A stretch of DNA of 64,000 bases from positions 2,497,501 through 2,561,500 of the forward strand of contig NZ_CP120635.1 of NCBI RefSeq assembly GCF_021353295.2. Reading direction: 5' to 3'. The notes under the pieces are model-generated. The model ran no database searches. It was not told where the DNA came from and worked only from the letters and a program-made list of their open reading frames with translations. The position numbers and the translations under genes were made by a program. How positions within the stretch are numbered: position 1 is the first letter of the stretch; each line of letters starts with the position of its first letter. Source of the DNA: Pseudodesulfovibrio thermohalotolerans (GTDB lineage: Bacteria > Desulfobacterota > Desulfovibrionia > Desulfovibrionales > Desulfovibrionaceae). Positions 1-9,133 of the stretch are shown piece after piece.

Positions 1-1833
1 ACGCTCGATGAAAAACGGCAGCCCATGGCTATGGTCCACATCCGGATGCGACAGGAATATGCCGTCCAGCCGGGGCGGCCTGCCTATGGTCAGGCTCGGC
101 CCGACCACGGCCTCGCCCAGATCGAAGGTGGGCGATCCTCCGCCGGTGTCCACCAGCCAGCGATGCCCGCCGGGCAGGGACACGACAAGGGATTGACCAA
201 GCCCCACGTCAAGCATGGCGAGGCTCGTCCGGTCGCGGCTGTCCTCGGCCATGACCTGAACATGGGGCGCAACGAGCAGAACAAAGCCGATCCCGGCGAG
301 CAGGACCGGAACCCGCCGCCCGCGCAGGCAAACAGCCGCCGTCACCAGAAGCAGGGTAAAGCCGAGCAGCTCCGGCCACATGGGACGGAGGACGGCGAAG
401 ACCGGCGTAAACCCGGCTCCCTGCGCCGCGTCGAGCAACAGGAGCAGCCCGTCCGCGATGCGGGCGGCCCACCCCAACAGGAGTGCTCCGGCCGGTGCTG
501 TCCAGCCAAAAACGGTCAACAACATTCCAAGCAGTCCGAGGGGCATGACCGCGAACCCGAGCACCGGCAGCCAGATCAAATTGAGCAGGAGATTAGGGCA
601 AAACGTGCCGAAATACACGGAAACCAGCGGCATGATGGCCACGGTGGCGCAGACGCTGACCGCGATCACGCCCGCCGCCCAATAAAACAGACGCGCCGGC
701 AGACTGCGCCCGACGTAAAAGAGGGACCGGAAAAGAGGATAGAGCAGACCGATCCCGGCCACGGCGGCCAGGGACATCTGCAACCCGAGATCGAACGCGG
801 ACAGAGGCGAGACGAAAATTATGGCCGCAAGGGCGAAGAACAGTCCGTCCATGAGCACCCTGCCCCGTCCCTGAAGCAGCAGGACTCCCCAGAAGCCGAA
901 CATGACGGACGCCCGGATCAGCGAAGCGGACGGCTGACCGAGCCAGGCGTAGGCGAGAACCAGAGGCGCGGCCAGAAGCACGGCCAGCTTGGGACGCGGC
1001 AGATACAGCAGCAGGCCGGGCCATAACCGCCCGGCCAGCCAGGCCAAAGCAAACCCCATGGCGGCCACGAATCCAACATGCAGGCCGGACAGGGCCAGGG
1101 TATGGGCCAGTCCCGCACTTCGGGTGGCGTCCATGGTGGCCTGATCCAGACGCGAACGGTCGCCCGTGGTCAGCGCCAGTACCATGGCCCCGCCCCGTGT
1201 GTCCGGCAGGGTTCGGGCCACCAGCGCGCGCAGACCCGCCCGCATTCCGGCCAGGGACAGCGCGGGCCGTTCACCCCAGACAGGCTTGTTCCGGCTCACC
1301 GGCCAACCCCGCCAAAAAACGGATTGCCGTTGCCAGTACCATTCGAAATCCCACATCCCGGGGTTGCCGAAACTGCGCACCGGCACCACCCGGCACACGA
1401 CACGCGCACGCTGGCCGGGCAGAGGCGCGTAATTCGTGTTGCGAAGGGACAGGGCCACCCCGCCGGGCAGGGGCTCGCCCGGCTTGCCGTCCTCCCGGTC
1501 CAAAATCACCTGCTTCAGGATCACCCGCAACCGATTCCCGGTACGCGGCTCGGCCCTGTCCACCACCCCTTCCAGGACCACGGCTTTTCTGGCCGCCACC
1601 CGTTCGGGTATGGCGTCAGGCAGTGTAGGCGTCCGTTGTGAGGCATACGCGAAACCGAAAAACGCGCACAGGATCACAGCCCACACAGGCAACCGGCACG
1701 CCGATCCGCGCAACACGCTATCGGCCACGGCCAGCAGCGACAGGGCCGCGACGGCGGCAAGGGGAAAACGAATCCCCAGAATTCCTATGACAAAGGCAAG
1801 CAGATAGGTCTGCCACGGCAACAACCCCGGCAT
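1..1833 (-). CDS. comEC: ComEC/Rec2-family DNA uptake channel protein (3' end outside the window)
   Basis: The visible 611 codons encode the inner-membrane competence protein that moves single-stranded DNA into the cytoplasm. After a hydrophobic N-terminus and a soluble OB-like stretch comes the competence domain, marked by LALSGLHVGF near residue 225. Many membrane segments follow, then the start of a metallo-beta-lactamase-like domain with LDVGLGQS, DTGGG and LSHPDVDHSHG. The gene runs off the window start, so its end is unseen. The start is uncertain: ATG at 1833 lacks a good ribosome site; a GTG at 1866 and an ATG at 1959 (inside the murA terminator) are alternatives. Family assignment is firm; competence of this organism is not implied. 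Confidence 0.9.
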   Translation of the reverse strand, partial: MPGLLPWQTYLLAFVIGILGIRFPLAAVAALSLLAVADSVLRGSACRLPVWAVILCAFFGFAYASQRTPTLPDAIPERVAARKAVVLEGVVDRAEPRTGNRLRVILKQVILDREDGKPGEPLPGGVALSLRNTNYAPLPGQRARVVCRVVPVRSFGNPGMWDFEWYWQRQSVFWRGWPVSRNKPVWGERPALSLAGMRAGLRALVARTLPDTRGGAMVLALTTGDRSRLDQATMDATRSAGLAHTLALSGLHVGFVAAMGFALAWLAGRLWPGLLLYLPRPKLAVLLAAPLVLAYAWLGQPSASLIRASVMFGFWGVLLLQGRGRVLMDGLFFALAAIIFVSPLSAFDLGLQMSLAAVAGIGLLYPLFRSLFYVGRSLPARLFYWAAGVIAVSVCATVAIMPLVSVYFGTFCPNLLLNLIWLPVLGFAVMPLGLLGMLLTVFGWTAPAGALLLGWAARIADGLLLLLDAAQGAGFTPVFAVLRPMWPELLGFTLLLVTAAVCLRGRRVPVLLAGIGFVLLVAPHVQVMAEDSRDRTSLAMLDVGLGQSLVVSLPGGHRWLVDTGGGSPTFDLGEAVVGPSLTIGRPPRLDGIFLSHPDVDHSHGLPFFIER

Positions 1834-1941
1834 CGACGCGTCGTATGTCCAGCAAGCATCCCTCACCCCCCTTCCGTTATCAGGAAGCCGCCCGTTGAGA
1901 AAGAGGCGGAATTCCTCCCGCTCCTCAACCAAAGACGCATA

Positions 1942-1976
1942 CAAAAAGGCCGGGATCATTGCTGACCCCGGCCTTG
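1942..1976 (-). terminator. Rho-independent terminator of murA
   Basis: A 12-bp stem (1946-1957 with 1964-1975, one mismatch) and a 6-base loop are followed on the minus strand by a T run. It sits 19 bases after the murA stop codon. Confidence 0.8.
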
Positions 1977-1994
1977 CCTTCACATTATTACAAC

Positions 1995-3251
1995 TTAACC
2001 GCTGACGCGCTTGATCCTCGCGCCCACACCGGAGAGCTTGGCCTCGATATTTTCATACCCACGATCGAGGTGGTAGATGCGCTCGATGGTGGTCGTGCCT
2101 TCGGCGGCCAGCCCGGCCAGGACCAGGGAGGCGCTGGCGCGGAGATCGGAGGCCATGACGGGCGCGCCCTTGAGCTTGCCCACGCCATGAACCATGGCGG
2201 TGCGCCCCTTGAGCCGGATATCCGCTCCCAGACGGACCAGTTCGAGGACGTGCATGAAACGATTTTCGAAAATCTTCTCCTCGATGGTCCCGGTGCCCTT
2301 GCCGAAGCACATGAGCGCCATGAGCTGGGCCTGCATGTCCGTGGGGTAGCCGGGATGCGGAAGCGTGGTCACGTCCACGTTTTCAAGCAGGCCGTTGGCC
2401 CTGCGGACCAGGACGTAATTCTCCTCTTCCTGGAGCCAGAGGCCCATCTCGCGCAGCTTGTAGCTGACCGCGTCCAGGTCATGGAACGGGCAGTCCAGAA
2501 TTTCCAGTTCGCCGCCGGTGATGGCCGCGGCGACCATGTAGGTCCCGGCCTCGATGCGGTCGGGCATGATGCGGTACTCGCACCCTTTAAGGGCAGACAC
2601 GCCCTCGATGTGCAGGACGCTGGTCCCCTGCCCGGTGATCTTCGCTCCGCAGGCGTTGAGGAAATTGGCCAGGTCAACGACCTCGGGCTCACGGGCTGCG
2701 TTCTCGATCTCGGTTTCACCCTCGGCAAGGGTTGCGGCCATGAGAATGTTCTCGGTGCCGCCCACAGTGGGAAAGTCCAGGGTGATCCGGGCTCCCTTGA
2801 GGCCGGACTTGCAAACTCCCTTGATGTAGCCTTCGGTAATCTCGAATTCCGCGCCCATGCGCTCGAAGCCGCGCAGGTGCAGATCAACGGGGCGCGCGCC
2901 GATGGCGCAGCCGCCGGGCAGGGCGACCTTGGCCTCGCCGAGGCGCGCCAGAAGCGGACCGAGGCAGAGAACCGAAGCGCGCATGGTCTTGACCAGATCA
3001 TAGGGGGCCTCGGGCTTGAGCCCGGTGCACAGACTGGTGACAGTGTTGTCCTCGAAGGTGGTTTCACAACCGAGGATGTTGAGCAGCTTCAAGGAGGTGC
3101 GGATATCCGCCAAACGCGGAACGTTGGTCAGGGACACCTTTCCCTCGGCCAGGAGACAGGCCATGAGAATAGGCAGGGCCGCGTTTTTCGCGCCGCTGAC
3201 CTGAATGCTGCCCTGCAGCGGAACGCCGCCCTCAATGATAAGTTTATCCAT
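1995..3251 (-). CDS. murA: UDP-N-acetylglucosamine 1-carboxyvinyltransferase
   Basis: This is the first committed enzyme of peptidoglycan synthesis, cytoplasmic, transferring enolpyruvate from PEP to UDP-GlcNAc. The 418-residue length is standard. [10 protein letters not shown] lies at the N-terminus, and the catalytic cysteine in [14 protein letters not shown] is Cys115, the same number as in E. coli. This Cys form is the fosfomycin-target type. FPTVGGTEN and the C-terminal [11 protein letters not shown] motif are also present. The ATG is preceded by AAGGA. The gene stands alone with its own terminator; the tRNA-His promoter lies divergently in its leader. Confidence 0.97.
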   Translation of the reverse strand: MDKLIIEGGVPLQGSIQVSGAKNAALPILMACLLAEGKVSLTNVPRLADIRTSLKLLNILGCETTFEDNTVTSLCTGLKPEAPYDLVKTMRASVLCLGPLLARLGEAKVALPGGCAIGARPVDLHLRGFERMGAEFEITEGYIKGVCKSGLKGARITLDFPTVGGTENILMAATLAEGETEIENAAREPEVVDLANFLNACGAKITGQGTSVLHIEGVSALKGCEYRIMPDRIEAGTYMVAAAITGGELEILDCPFHDLDAVSYKLREMGLWLQEEENYVLVRRANGLLENVDVTTLPHPGYPTDMQAQLMALMCFGKGTGTIEEKIFENRFMHVLELVRLGADIRLKGRTAMVHGVGKLKGAPVMASDLRASASLVLAGLAAEGTTTIERIYHLDRGYENIEAKLSGVGARIKRVSG

Positions 3252-3276
3252 GTGTATCCTTTTTTGATTCTTTTGC

Positions 3277-3305
3277 TTGACCGTGAGAAAAAGCTTGGTT
3301 AAACC
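3277..3305 (+). promoter_or_regulatory. Probable sigma-70 promoter of tRNA-His
   Basis: TTGACC at 3277-3282 and TAAACC at 3300-3305 are separated by 17 bases, and the tRNA begins 13 bases after the -10 box. Prediction by consensus only. Confidence 0.5.
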
Positions 3306-3317
3306 AGCCCCTCACAC

Positions 3318-3394
3318 GGTGGGTGTAGCTCAGTTGGTAGAGCACCTGGTTGTGGCCCAGGTGGCCGTGGGTTCAAGTCCCATCACTCACCCCA
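3318..3394 (+). tRNA. tRNA-His (anticodon GTG), with G-1 and encoded CCA
   Basis: The cloverleaf is complete: a 7-bp acceptor stem with one G-U pair, a D arm with AGCTCAGTTGGTAGAGC, an anticodon loop TTGTGGC giving GTG, and a T arm with GGTTCAAGTCC. The extra G at 3318 pairs with C73, the identity element of histidine tRNAs. CCA is encoded at 3392-3394. Confidence 0.97.
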
Positions 3395-3401
3395 GACGAA
3401 C

Positions 3402-4151
3402 TCATAAGGGCGGAACTTCGGTTCCGTCCTTTTCGTTTTCCGGAGAGGAGGAACCGGCTCCGTCGAGTAGCTCCAGCAGCCGCCCGGCGCCGTGGGGCCT
3501 CAATTTCTTCTCGAAAAGGATGGCGTCGGGGGCACCGCCCTCCACGCCGCTGAATGCCTGATTCAGCCCGATGCGATTGGAAAAACCGCCGGTGTTCAGG
3601 GCCATGCCCGCATAAAGGCCGGAACGCTCTCCCACGAAATAGATATCCCCGGACTCGTAAAACTCGGGAGTCTCGTTGACGTCGTACTCGGCGTTCAGGG
3701 CGACAATCCTGGCCTGACCGCGCAACACCGCGCCCGTCTCCAGGATATAACGGACGTCGTCCTCGTGCATGACGATCATCAGGCCGGACTGTTTAGTCAC
3801 GCCCGCCTGTAACCCCCAGCCAACGGAAGTCCTCGACATGAAGACCGGGCCGGTCCATCCCTGATCGGTGCGGGCGGCCAGCAACGCGTTGCCGCCGCCA
3901 AGCGAAAAGAAGAAGCTCACATCTCCCACCGCCGGAAGGATGACAACCCCCCTGGCCTGATCGAGCAGCTTGCGCAACCGGCCGTCCTTGTCTTTCTCCA
4001 GCCATTGGGTCAGCAGCCCGGAGGATTCGTCCACAAGGGCCTGGGCCGTTCCACGGTCGGTGGCCGCCCCCTTCGCGGACGAGACTCCGCACCCGGCAAG
4101 CAGGGCCAGCAACAGCAAAACGGACACGATGTAGGTTACGCGTATCGACAT
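3402..4151 (-). CDS. SYLF/Ysc84-domain lipoprotein
   Basis: A 249-residue protein with a lipoprotein signal: hydrophobic residues 9-19 and the lipobox LLAGC, so it should be anchored by a lipidated cysteine. The rest matches the SYLF (Ysc84, lipid-binding) family: a helical stretch with LLDQARGVVILP, then a glycine-rich beta region (VSFFFSLGGGNALL, TSVGWGLQAGVT) and a conserved end (SGDIYFVGERSGLYAG, NRIGLNQAFSG). Bacterial members are poorly characterised secreted or outer-membrane proteins. It lies 31 bases downstream of selB, perhaps by read-through. Confidence 0.85.
   Translation of the reverse strand: MSIRVTYIVSVLLLLALLAGCGVSSAKGAATDRGTAQALVDESSGLLTQWLEKDKDGRLRKLLDQARGVVILPAVGDVSFFFSLGGGNALLAARTDQGWTGPVFMSRTSVGWGLQAGVTKQSGLMIVMHEDDVRYILETGAVLRGQARIVALNAEYDVNETPEFYESGDIYFVGERSGLYAGMALNTGGFSNRIGLNQAFSGVEGGAPDAILFEKKLRPHGAGRLLELLDGAGSSSPENEKDGTEVPPL
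3406..3434 (+). terminator. Terminator of tRNA-His, overlapping the 3' end of the convergent lipoprotein gene
   Basis: An 11-bp stem closed by a TTCG tetraloop is followed by TTTTCG on the plus strand. It lies inside the last codons of the convergent lipoprotein gene, so the same bases serve both. Confidence 0.7.
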
Positions 4152-4182
4152 AGCCCTGCCCTAAAGTGTGCGTCCTACCCTG

Positions 4183-6090
4183 TCAAGAACGTTTGCGCAG
4201 GCGGCGAACGTCGCCCACGCGCACGGTCAATTTTTCCTTGTCGAAATATTCCAGGACCGGAATGAGATACTTCCGGGACAGCCCGGTAATATCCTTGAAG
4301 TCCGGCGCGGACATCTCCTCGTGATCGACGAAGAAGCCGACGATCCCGTCCCGTATCCCGTTCAGGGCCTGGGCGTGATAATACATGTCGTCCTTGACGC
4401 GGACCAACTCTCCCTGGTCCTGCAAGAGCCGCAGCACGGGCGCGGCCTGCTTGGCGGTCATCCCGAGGGGGTCAAGGACATCCTTGAGATTCGGCGGCGT
4501 GACCCCGCCCCCGGCATAGGCTCCGAGGATGGTCTCGCGCACCTTGGCCTGATCCGAGGCAAGGGAGACCTTGTGCCCCTTGAGCCGGAAGACATCCTGA
4601 TCGATCTCGATCTCGCCCTTCTTGAGCAGCCGCTCCAGAAGGAAGTGCATGAGCTTGGGCGGCAGGTCCCGGCCCCATGACGAAGCCAGTTCGCCCCGCT
4701 GCACGCCGGGTTTCATGGATTCCCTTCGGTGGAACTCCGCCAGGAAGTCGAGCAGTTCCGAAGCGAGCCTGTCGGCCAGCGCGCCGCCCGCATACCGGCG
4801 GGCCTCCTTGTCGAAAAGCACGGCGCGCTGCTGGCCGCCAAGCAGACCGAGGGTCTTTTCCAGCCCCTTGGTTTCCAGGTTGGTCATGGTCAGCAGCTCG
4901 GCAAAGCTCACGCCCTTGGGCCCGGCCAGCTCCAACTGGGCCGCGGCCACTTCCTCGGGCTTGTCCGAGGCGAGTTGTCCGAGTAGCTCCACGTCCTTGG
5001 AAAAACGCTTGATGCGGTGCCCGGCGGGGCCGATGACCCGCCCGCCCGCAAAGGCGCGCAAGGGTGAAAAGGAACGCAGCACGACCCGGTCGCCCCACAC
5101 TCCGGCCATGGGCTCGGAGAAACGCGCCTGACACACGGCAGTCTCGCCCGGCGCAAGCTCGTCGCGGTCCAGCAGATAAATGCGGGCCAGGATATCCCGC
5201 GCGCCGTGGTGGAAATGAATCTCCCGACGATGCTTGAGCGGCAGGCGGGAGGATTCGAGCACGGTCAGCTCGATGTCCCAGACATCGGACGGAAACAGGG
5301 AGCCGGGCCTGGCCAGGACGTCGCCACGATGGACGTCGTCCACTTCAAGGCCCGCCAAATTCACGGCGGTGCGCCGCCCGGCCTGGGCCGTCTCCACGGT
5401 TTCGCCGTGGGATTGCAGCCCTCGCACCTTGGAAGTGGTCGAGCCCGGATACAAAGTCACGTCCTCGCCCAAAGAGATGGAACCCGAGATCATGGTTCCG
5501 GTCACCACTGTGCCGTGCCCCTTCATGGTGAAGACACGGTCCACGGGCAGACGGAACAGGTCCGAACGCCGCCGGGGCTTGAACTCCGCCACCAGCGTTC
5601 TGAGTTCGGCCTTGAGTTCGTCGAGCCCCTGGCCGGTATGAGCCGACACGGGCAGGATGGGCGCGCCGCCGAGGAAGGTCGGTTCGAGATAGGCAGCCAC
5701 CTCCTCCTTGACCATCTCCAGCCATTCCTCATCGACCATGTCGATCTTTGTCAGGGCAACCAGCCCGGCGGACACGCCGAGAAGCTGACAGATTTCCAGA
5801 TGCTCGCGGGTCTGGGGCATGATGCCCTCGTCGGCGGCAATGACCAGAACCACGAAGTCCACGCCCGCCGCTCCCGCGACCATGTTCTTGACGAATTTCT
5901 CGTGCCCCGGCACATCCACGATGCCGAGGCGGTTATCTTCGCCGAGGTCCAGAAAGGCGAACCCCAGTTCTATGGTGATGCCGCGCTTCTTTTCCTCGGA
6001 CAACCGGTCGCAGTCGATGCCGGTGAGAGCCTTGATGAGCGTGGTCTTGCCATGATCGATGTGGCCTGCGGTTCCCATGATGACGGGCAT
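4183..6090 (-). CDS. selB: Selenocysteine-specific elongation factor SelB
   Basis: SelB is the GTPase that brings Sec-tRNA to UGA codons by binding both the tRNA and the SECIS hairpin in the mRNA. The 635 residues begin with the G1 motif [11 protein letters not shown], then [17 protein letters not shown] and the TKIDM specificity motif. Beta-barrel domains and C-terminal winged-helix repeats (about 380-635) follow; the latter bind SECIS. With selA nearby it shows that the host uses selenocysteine, although the one formate dehydrogenase in this window does not. It is separated from selA by an aminopeptidase gene and a terminator. Confidence 0.96.
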   Translation of the reverse strand: MPVIMGTAGHIDHGKTTLIKALTGIDCDRLSEEKKRGITIELGFAFLDLGEDNRLGIVDVPGHEKFVKNMVAGAAGVDFVVLVIAADEGIMPQTREHLEICQLLGVSAGLVALTKIDMVDEEWLEMVKEEVAAYLEPTFLGGAPILPVSAHTGQGLDELKAELRTLVAEFKPRRRSDLFRLPVDRVFTMKGHGTVVTGTMISGSISLGEDVTLYPGSTTSKVRGLQSHGETVETAQAGRRTAVNLAGLEVDDVHRGDVLARPGSLFPSDVWDIELTVLESSRLPLKHRREIHFHHGARDILARIYLLDRDELAPGETAVCQARFSEPMAGVWGDRVVLRSFSPLRAFAGGRVIGPAGHRIKRFSKDVELLGQLASDKPEEVAAAQLELAGPKGVSFAELLTMTNLETKGLEKTLGLLGGQQRAVLFDKEARRYAGGALADRLASELLDFLAEFHRRESMKPGVQRGELASSWGRDLPPKLMHFLLERLLKKGEIEIDQDVFRLKGHKVSLASDQAKVRETILGAYAGGGVTPPNLKDVLDPLGMTAKQAAPVLRLLQDQGELVRVKDDMYYHAQALNGIRDGIVGFFVDHEEMSAPDFKDITGLSRKYLIPVLEYFDKEKLTVRVGDVRRLRKRS

Positions 6091-6263
6091 AGTGCGTTTT
6101 CCCCGCTGCGTTCTGGTTGAGATTCAAATTGTGACGAAAAGACATGGTAGGGAAAAACGGGCCGCGTAACAAGGCCGAGCGTCGTCCCGGACGTTCGAAA
6201 CATCGGGCTTCGGCGATCCAGCAAAGCAATCCCCGGACCATGAAGACGTGTCCGGGAAACGCA

Positions 6264-6294
6264 AAGGGCGGCGGAATCGTTTCCCGCCGCCCAT
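6264..6294 (-). terminator. Likely terminator after the M18 aminopeptidase gene
   Basis: A 9-bp GC stem (6266-6274 with 6284-6292) is followed on the minus strand by a short TTT. It probably ends the folC-selA-aminopeptidase transcript before selB. The T run is weak. Confidence 0.55.
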
Positions 6295-6318
6295 TCATTT
6301 GCGTTTTGCCGCCCGCCG

Positions 6319-7701
6319 CTACCGCTTCAGGAACTCCCTGAAGGCCAGGATGCAGGCGTAGATGTCTGCCTTGGAGGTCAGCTCGAAGGGCGAATGCATG
6401 GACAGGACCGGCACGCCCACGTCAATGACGTCCATGCCGTACACGGCCAGGAACTTGGCCACGGTGCCGCCGCCGCCCGCGTCCACCTTGCCCAGCTCGG
6501 ACATATGCCAGGGAATGTCCGCGCCGTCGAAAATGGAGCGCAGCCAACCGATGAAGTCGGGATGGGCGTCGTTGGCCCCTACCTTGCCCCGATGGCCGGT
6601 GAATTTGTTGAAGCAGGGACCATAGCCCAGCCGCGCGGCGTTGAGCGGCTCGTACACGTCCTTGTAGTCCGGGTCCATGGCGGCGGACACGTCGGCGGAC
6701 AGGGCCGAGCCGTTCATCAGCACGGCGGACAGGCGCGCGCCCGGTTCCCAGGCCTCCACCAGCTCCTCCATGCAGTATTCGAAGAAATAGGACTTGGCGC
6801 CGGTGGCTCCCTCGGAGCCGATCTCCTCCTTGTCCCAGAAAAGGACGATCTGGCAGTACTCCGGCTCGGGCTCGGCCAGCAGGGCCTCAAGGGCGCAGAA
6901 CACGCTGGAGCGGTCGTCCTGGCCGTAGCCGCCGATCATGGACTCGTCCAGGCCGACGAAACGAGCCGGACCCGCGGGTACGGCCTGCATTTCCGCGCTG
7001 AGGAAATCCGCCTCTTCAATGCCGTACCGATTGTGCAGAATCTCCAGCACCATGCGCTTGAACGGCTCCTTGGCCTTTTCTTCACCGTCGTCGGCAGACA
7101 AGACAGGAGACTGGCCCAGGACAACATTCAGCTTCTCGGCCTCGAAGGCGTCCTCCACCTTCTTGACCACTTCCTTGTACGCCAGATGCGGCAGCAGGTC
7201 GGTGATGGTGAAGACCGGGTCGGACATGTCCTCGCCGATGCACACGGTAACGGTCTCGCCGGACTTCTTGACCACTGTGCCGTGCAGGGCGAGGGGAATG
7301 GTCAGCCATTGATATTTGCGGATGCCCCCATAGTAGTGGGTCTTGGCCAGGCAGATGTCCAGGTCCTCGTAGAGCGGACGCTGCTTGAGGTCCAGACGCG
7401 GGCAGTCGGCATGGGCCCCGACCAACCGGTACCCTTCGGACAGGGGCCGCCTGCCCTTGCGGGCCAGGAAGCAGGTCTTGTTCCGGTTGAAACGGAAAAC
7501 CCGCGCCCCGCCGAAGTCGTCCTTGAAACCGGCTTCGACGATTCTTTCGCGCACGTAATCCATGACCAGCCGCTCGGTCTTGCATTCACTCAGGAATTTC
7601 ACATAGTCGGCGGCCAGTTCGTTCATGGCCTTCCGATGCTCGTCGGAGGCGAACGCCTCCCAGGCGGATTTGGGTTCGTATTCCAGTTGCAGCTTGCTCA
7701 T
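6319..7701 (-). CDS. M18-family aminopeptidase (aspartyl aminopeptidase type)
   Basis: A zinc metallopeptidase of 460 residues that removes N-terminal residues from peptides in the cytoplasm. Family landmarks are present in order: GAHADCPRLDLKQRP (metal-binding His and Asp), GGIRKYQWL, GYGQDDRSSVFCALE, FWDKEEIGSEGATGA (catalytic and metal-binding Glu), ANDAHPD and the C-terminal SMHSPFELTSKADIY. The start has GAGAGG seven bases upstream. It begins 12 bases after selA, so the two are co-transcribed. A link to selenium metabolism is not known and may be accidental. Confidence 0.92.
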   Translation of the reverse strand: MSKLQLEYEPKSAWEAFASDEHRKAMNELAADYVKFLSECKTERLVMDYVRERIVEAGFKDDFGGARVFRFNRNKTCFLARKGRRPLSEGYRLVGAHADCPRLDLKQRPLYEDLDICLAKTHYYGGIRKYQWLTIPLALHGTVVKKSGETVTVCIGEDMSDPVFTITDLLPHLAYKEVVKKVEDAFEAEKLNVVLGQSPVLSADDGEEKAKEPFKRMVLEILHNRYGIEEADFLSAEMQAVPAGPARFVGLDESMIGGYGQDDRSSVFCALEALLAEPEPEYCQIVLFWDKEEIGSEGATGAKSYFFEYCMEELVEAWEPGARLSAVLMNGSALSADVSAAMDPDYKDVYEPLNAARLGYGPCFNKFTGHRGKVGANDAHPDFIGWLRSIFDGADIPWHMSELGKVDAGGGGTVAKFLAVYGMDVIDVGVPVLSMHSPFELTSKADIYACILAFREFLKR

Positions 7702-7713
7702 TCTGAATCCTCT

Positions 7714-9120
7714 CTATTTTGTCAGGACGGCCACGGCCTGTTCCAGGGCGTGGGCGGCCAGCTTGAGTTCGGTGGACGCCAGGGTTCGCGGGTCCAGCAG
7801 AAATTCGTCGTCCTCGATACGCGCCACCAGGGGCGGATCGGTGTCGAGCAGCGCGTCGCGCAAGTCCTCCACGGCCACTCCCCGGACCGCCACCGCAACC
7901 ATGGTGCCGGGCAGGTCGTATTCGGGGAAGGCCCCGCCGCCCACGCGGGAGAAGCCCTTTCGCATGTTCACCTCGCCCCGGTCCCCGAGGGCCTCGCGCA
8001 CGGCGTCGGCCAGCCGCCTGGCCTTGGACTTGAGCGCCTCGGGCGAGGCGGTAATCATGTTCAGGGTGGGAATCCTGCGCCGGGCCTCGGCCATGTCGAG
8101 ATACAGACGAAGGGTCGCCTCAAGGGCGGCCAGCGTCATCTTGTCGATGCGCATGGCCCGATTGATCGGATTCTTCTTGATTCGATCGATGTACTCCCGG
8201 CGGCCGACAATGATGCCCGCCTGGGGACCGCCCAGAACCTTGTCGCCGGAGAACGAGACCACGTCCGCGCCCTGGGCCACCACCTGCTGCACCGTGGGTT
8301 CGCCGAGCAGCCCCTCCCCTTCCAGGGAATAGAGGGTCCCGGACCCCAGGTCCTCGATGACCGGCAGATTGTAGCGGTCGCCCAGCACGCGCAGTTCGGC
8401 CAGGGAGACTTCCTTGGTAAAGCCCACCACGCGGAAATTGGAGGTATGCACGCGCATGAGCGCGGCGGTCTCGTCGCCGATGGCGCCCTCGTAGTCGTGC
8501 ACGTGGGTACGGTTGGTGGCGCCGACCTCCCGAAGCGTGGCCCCGGACTTGGACATGACGTCCGGAATCCTGAAGGAGCCGCCGATCTCCACCAACTGGC
8601 CGCGCGAGACAATGACCTCGCGCCCCTTGGCCAGGGTTTCGAGCATAATGAAAACGGCGGCCGCGTTGTTGTTGACCACCAGGGCGGCCTCGGCTCCCGT
8701 AATATCGCTAAGAATCCGCTCCACATGGGAATAACGGCTGCCACGCTTGCCTGTGGACAGGTCTAACTCGCAGTTGGAATAATGCCCGCACGCCTCGGCC
8801 ACGGCCTGAATGGCGGACTTGGCCAGCAGCGAACGGCCCAGGTTGGTGTGGATGACCACGCCCGTGGCGTTGAGCACCCGGCGGAAATGGGGACGGGCCT
8901 TGGACCGGACATAGGCGGTCATCCGGGGAGCCAGGGCCTTGGCCGACAGATCCTCGGCCTTGGAGAACGCCCCCGCGCGAATTTCCTCGCGGCAGATATC
9001 CAGAAATTCGTTGACCAGATTCTTGACCAGCGGCCGGGGGAGCCCGTCGATTCCCTCCGCCCCGGCCAGAACGGAAAGAACTTCGTCCACGGAAGGCAGG
9101 TGCCTGAAAAGATTGCTCAT
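7714..9120 (-). CDS. selA: L-seryl-tRNA(Sec) selenium transferase
   Basis: SelA converts seryl-tRNA(Sec) to selenocysteinyl-tRNA(Sec) using selenophosphate and pyridoxal phosphate. The 468 residues show the N-terminal tRNA-binding region, NATGVVIHTNLGRSLL, the substrate loop TGKRGSR and SFSGDKVLGGPQAG, with the PLP lysine at residue 294. It starts 13 bases after folC and is followed at 12 bases by an M18 peptidase, giving a compact three-gene operon. No clear Shine-Dalgarno precedes the ATG, suggesting coupling to folC. selD and the tRNA-Sec gene are not in the window. Confidence 0.96.
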   Translation of the reverse strand: MSNLFRHLPSVDEVLSVLAGAEGIDGLPRPLVKNLVNEFLDICREEIRAGAFSKAEDLSAKALAPRMTAYVRSKARPHFRRVLNATGVVIHTNLGRSLLAKSAIQAVAEACGHYSNCELDLSTGKRGSRYSHVERILSDITGAEAALVVNNNAAAVFIMLETLAKGREVIVSRGQLVEIGGSFRIPDVMSKSGATLREVGATNRTHVHDYEGAIGDETAALMRVHTSNFRVVGFTKEVSLAELRVLGDRYNLPVIEDLGSGTLYSLEGEGLLGEPTVQQVVAQGADVVSFSGDKVLGGPQAGIIVGRREYIDRIKKNPINRAMRIDKMTLAALEATLRLYLDMAEARRRIPTLNMITASPEALKSKARRLADAVREALGDRGEVNMRKGFSRVGGGAFPEYDLPGTMVAVAVRGVAVEDLRDALLDTDPPLVARIEDDEFLLDPRTLASTELKLAAHALEQAVAVLTK

Positions 9121-9133
9121 GAGTAGTCCAATG

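Noticed and set aside
1959..3302. Open frame on the plus strand over murA, and similar mirrors over comEC, selB and the aminopeptidase
   Set aside because: Composition mirrors the conserved minus-strand genes; no start signals or recognised domains.
6091..6318. tRNA-Sec gene in the gap between selB and the aminopeptidase gene
   Set aside because: No cloverleaf with a long acceptor and variable arm could be built; only a terminator hairpin is present.
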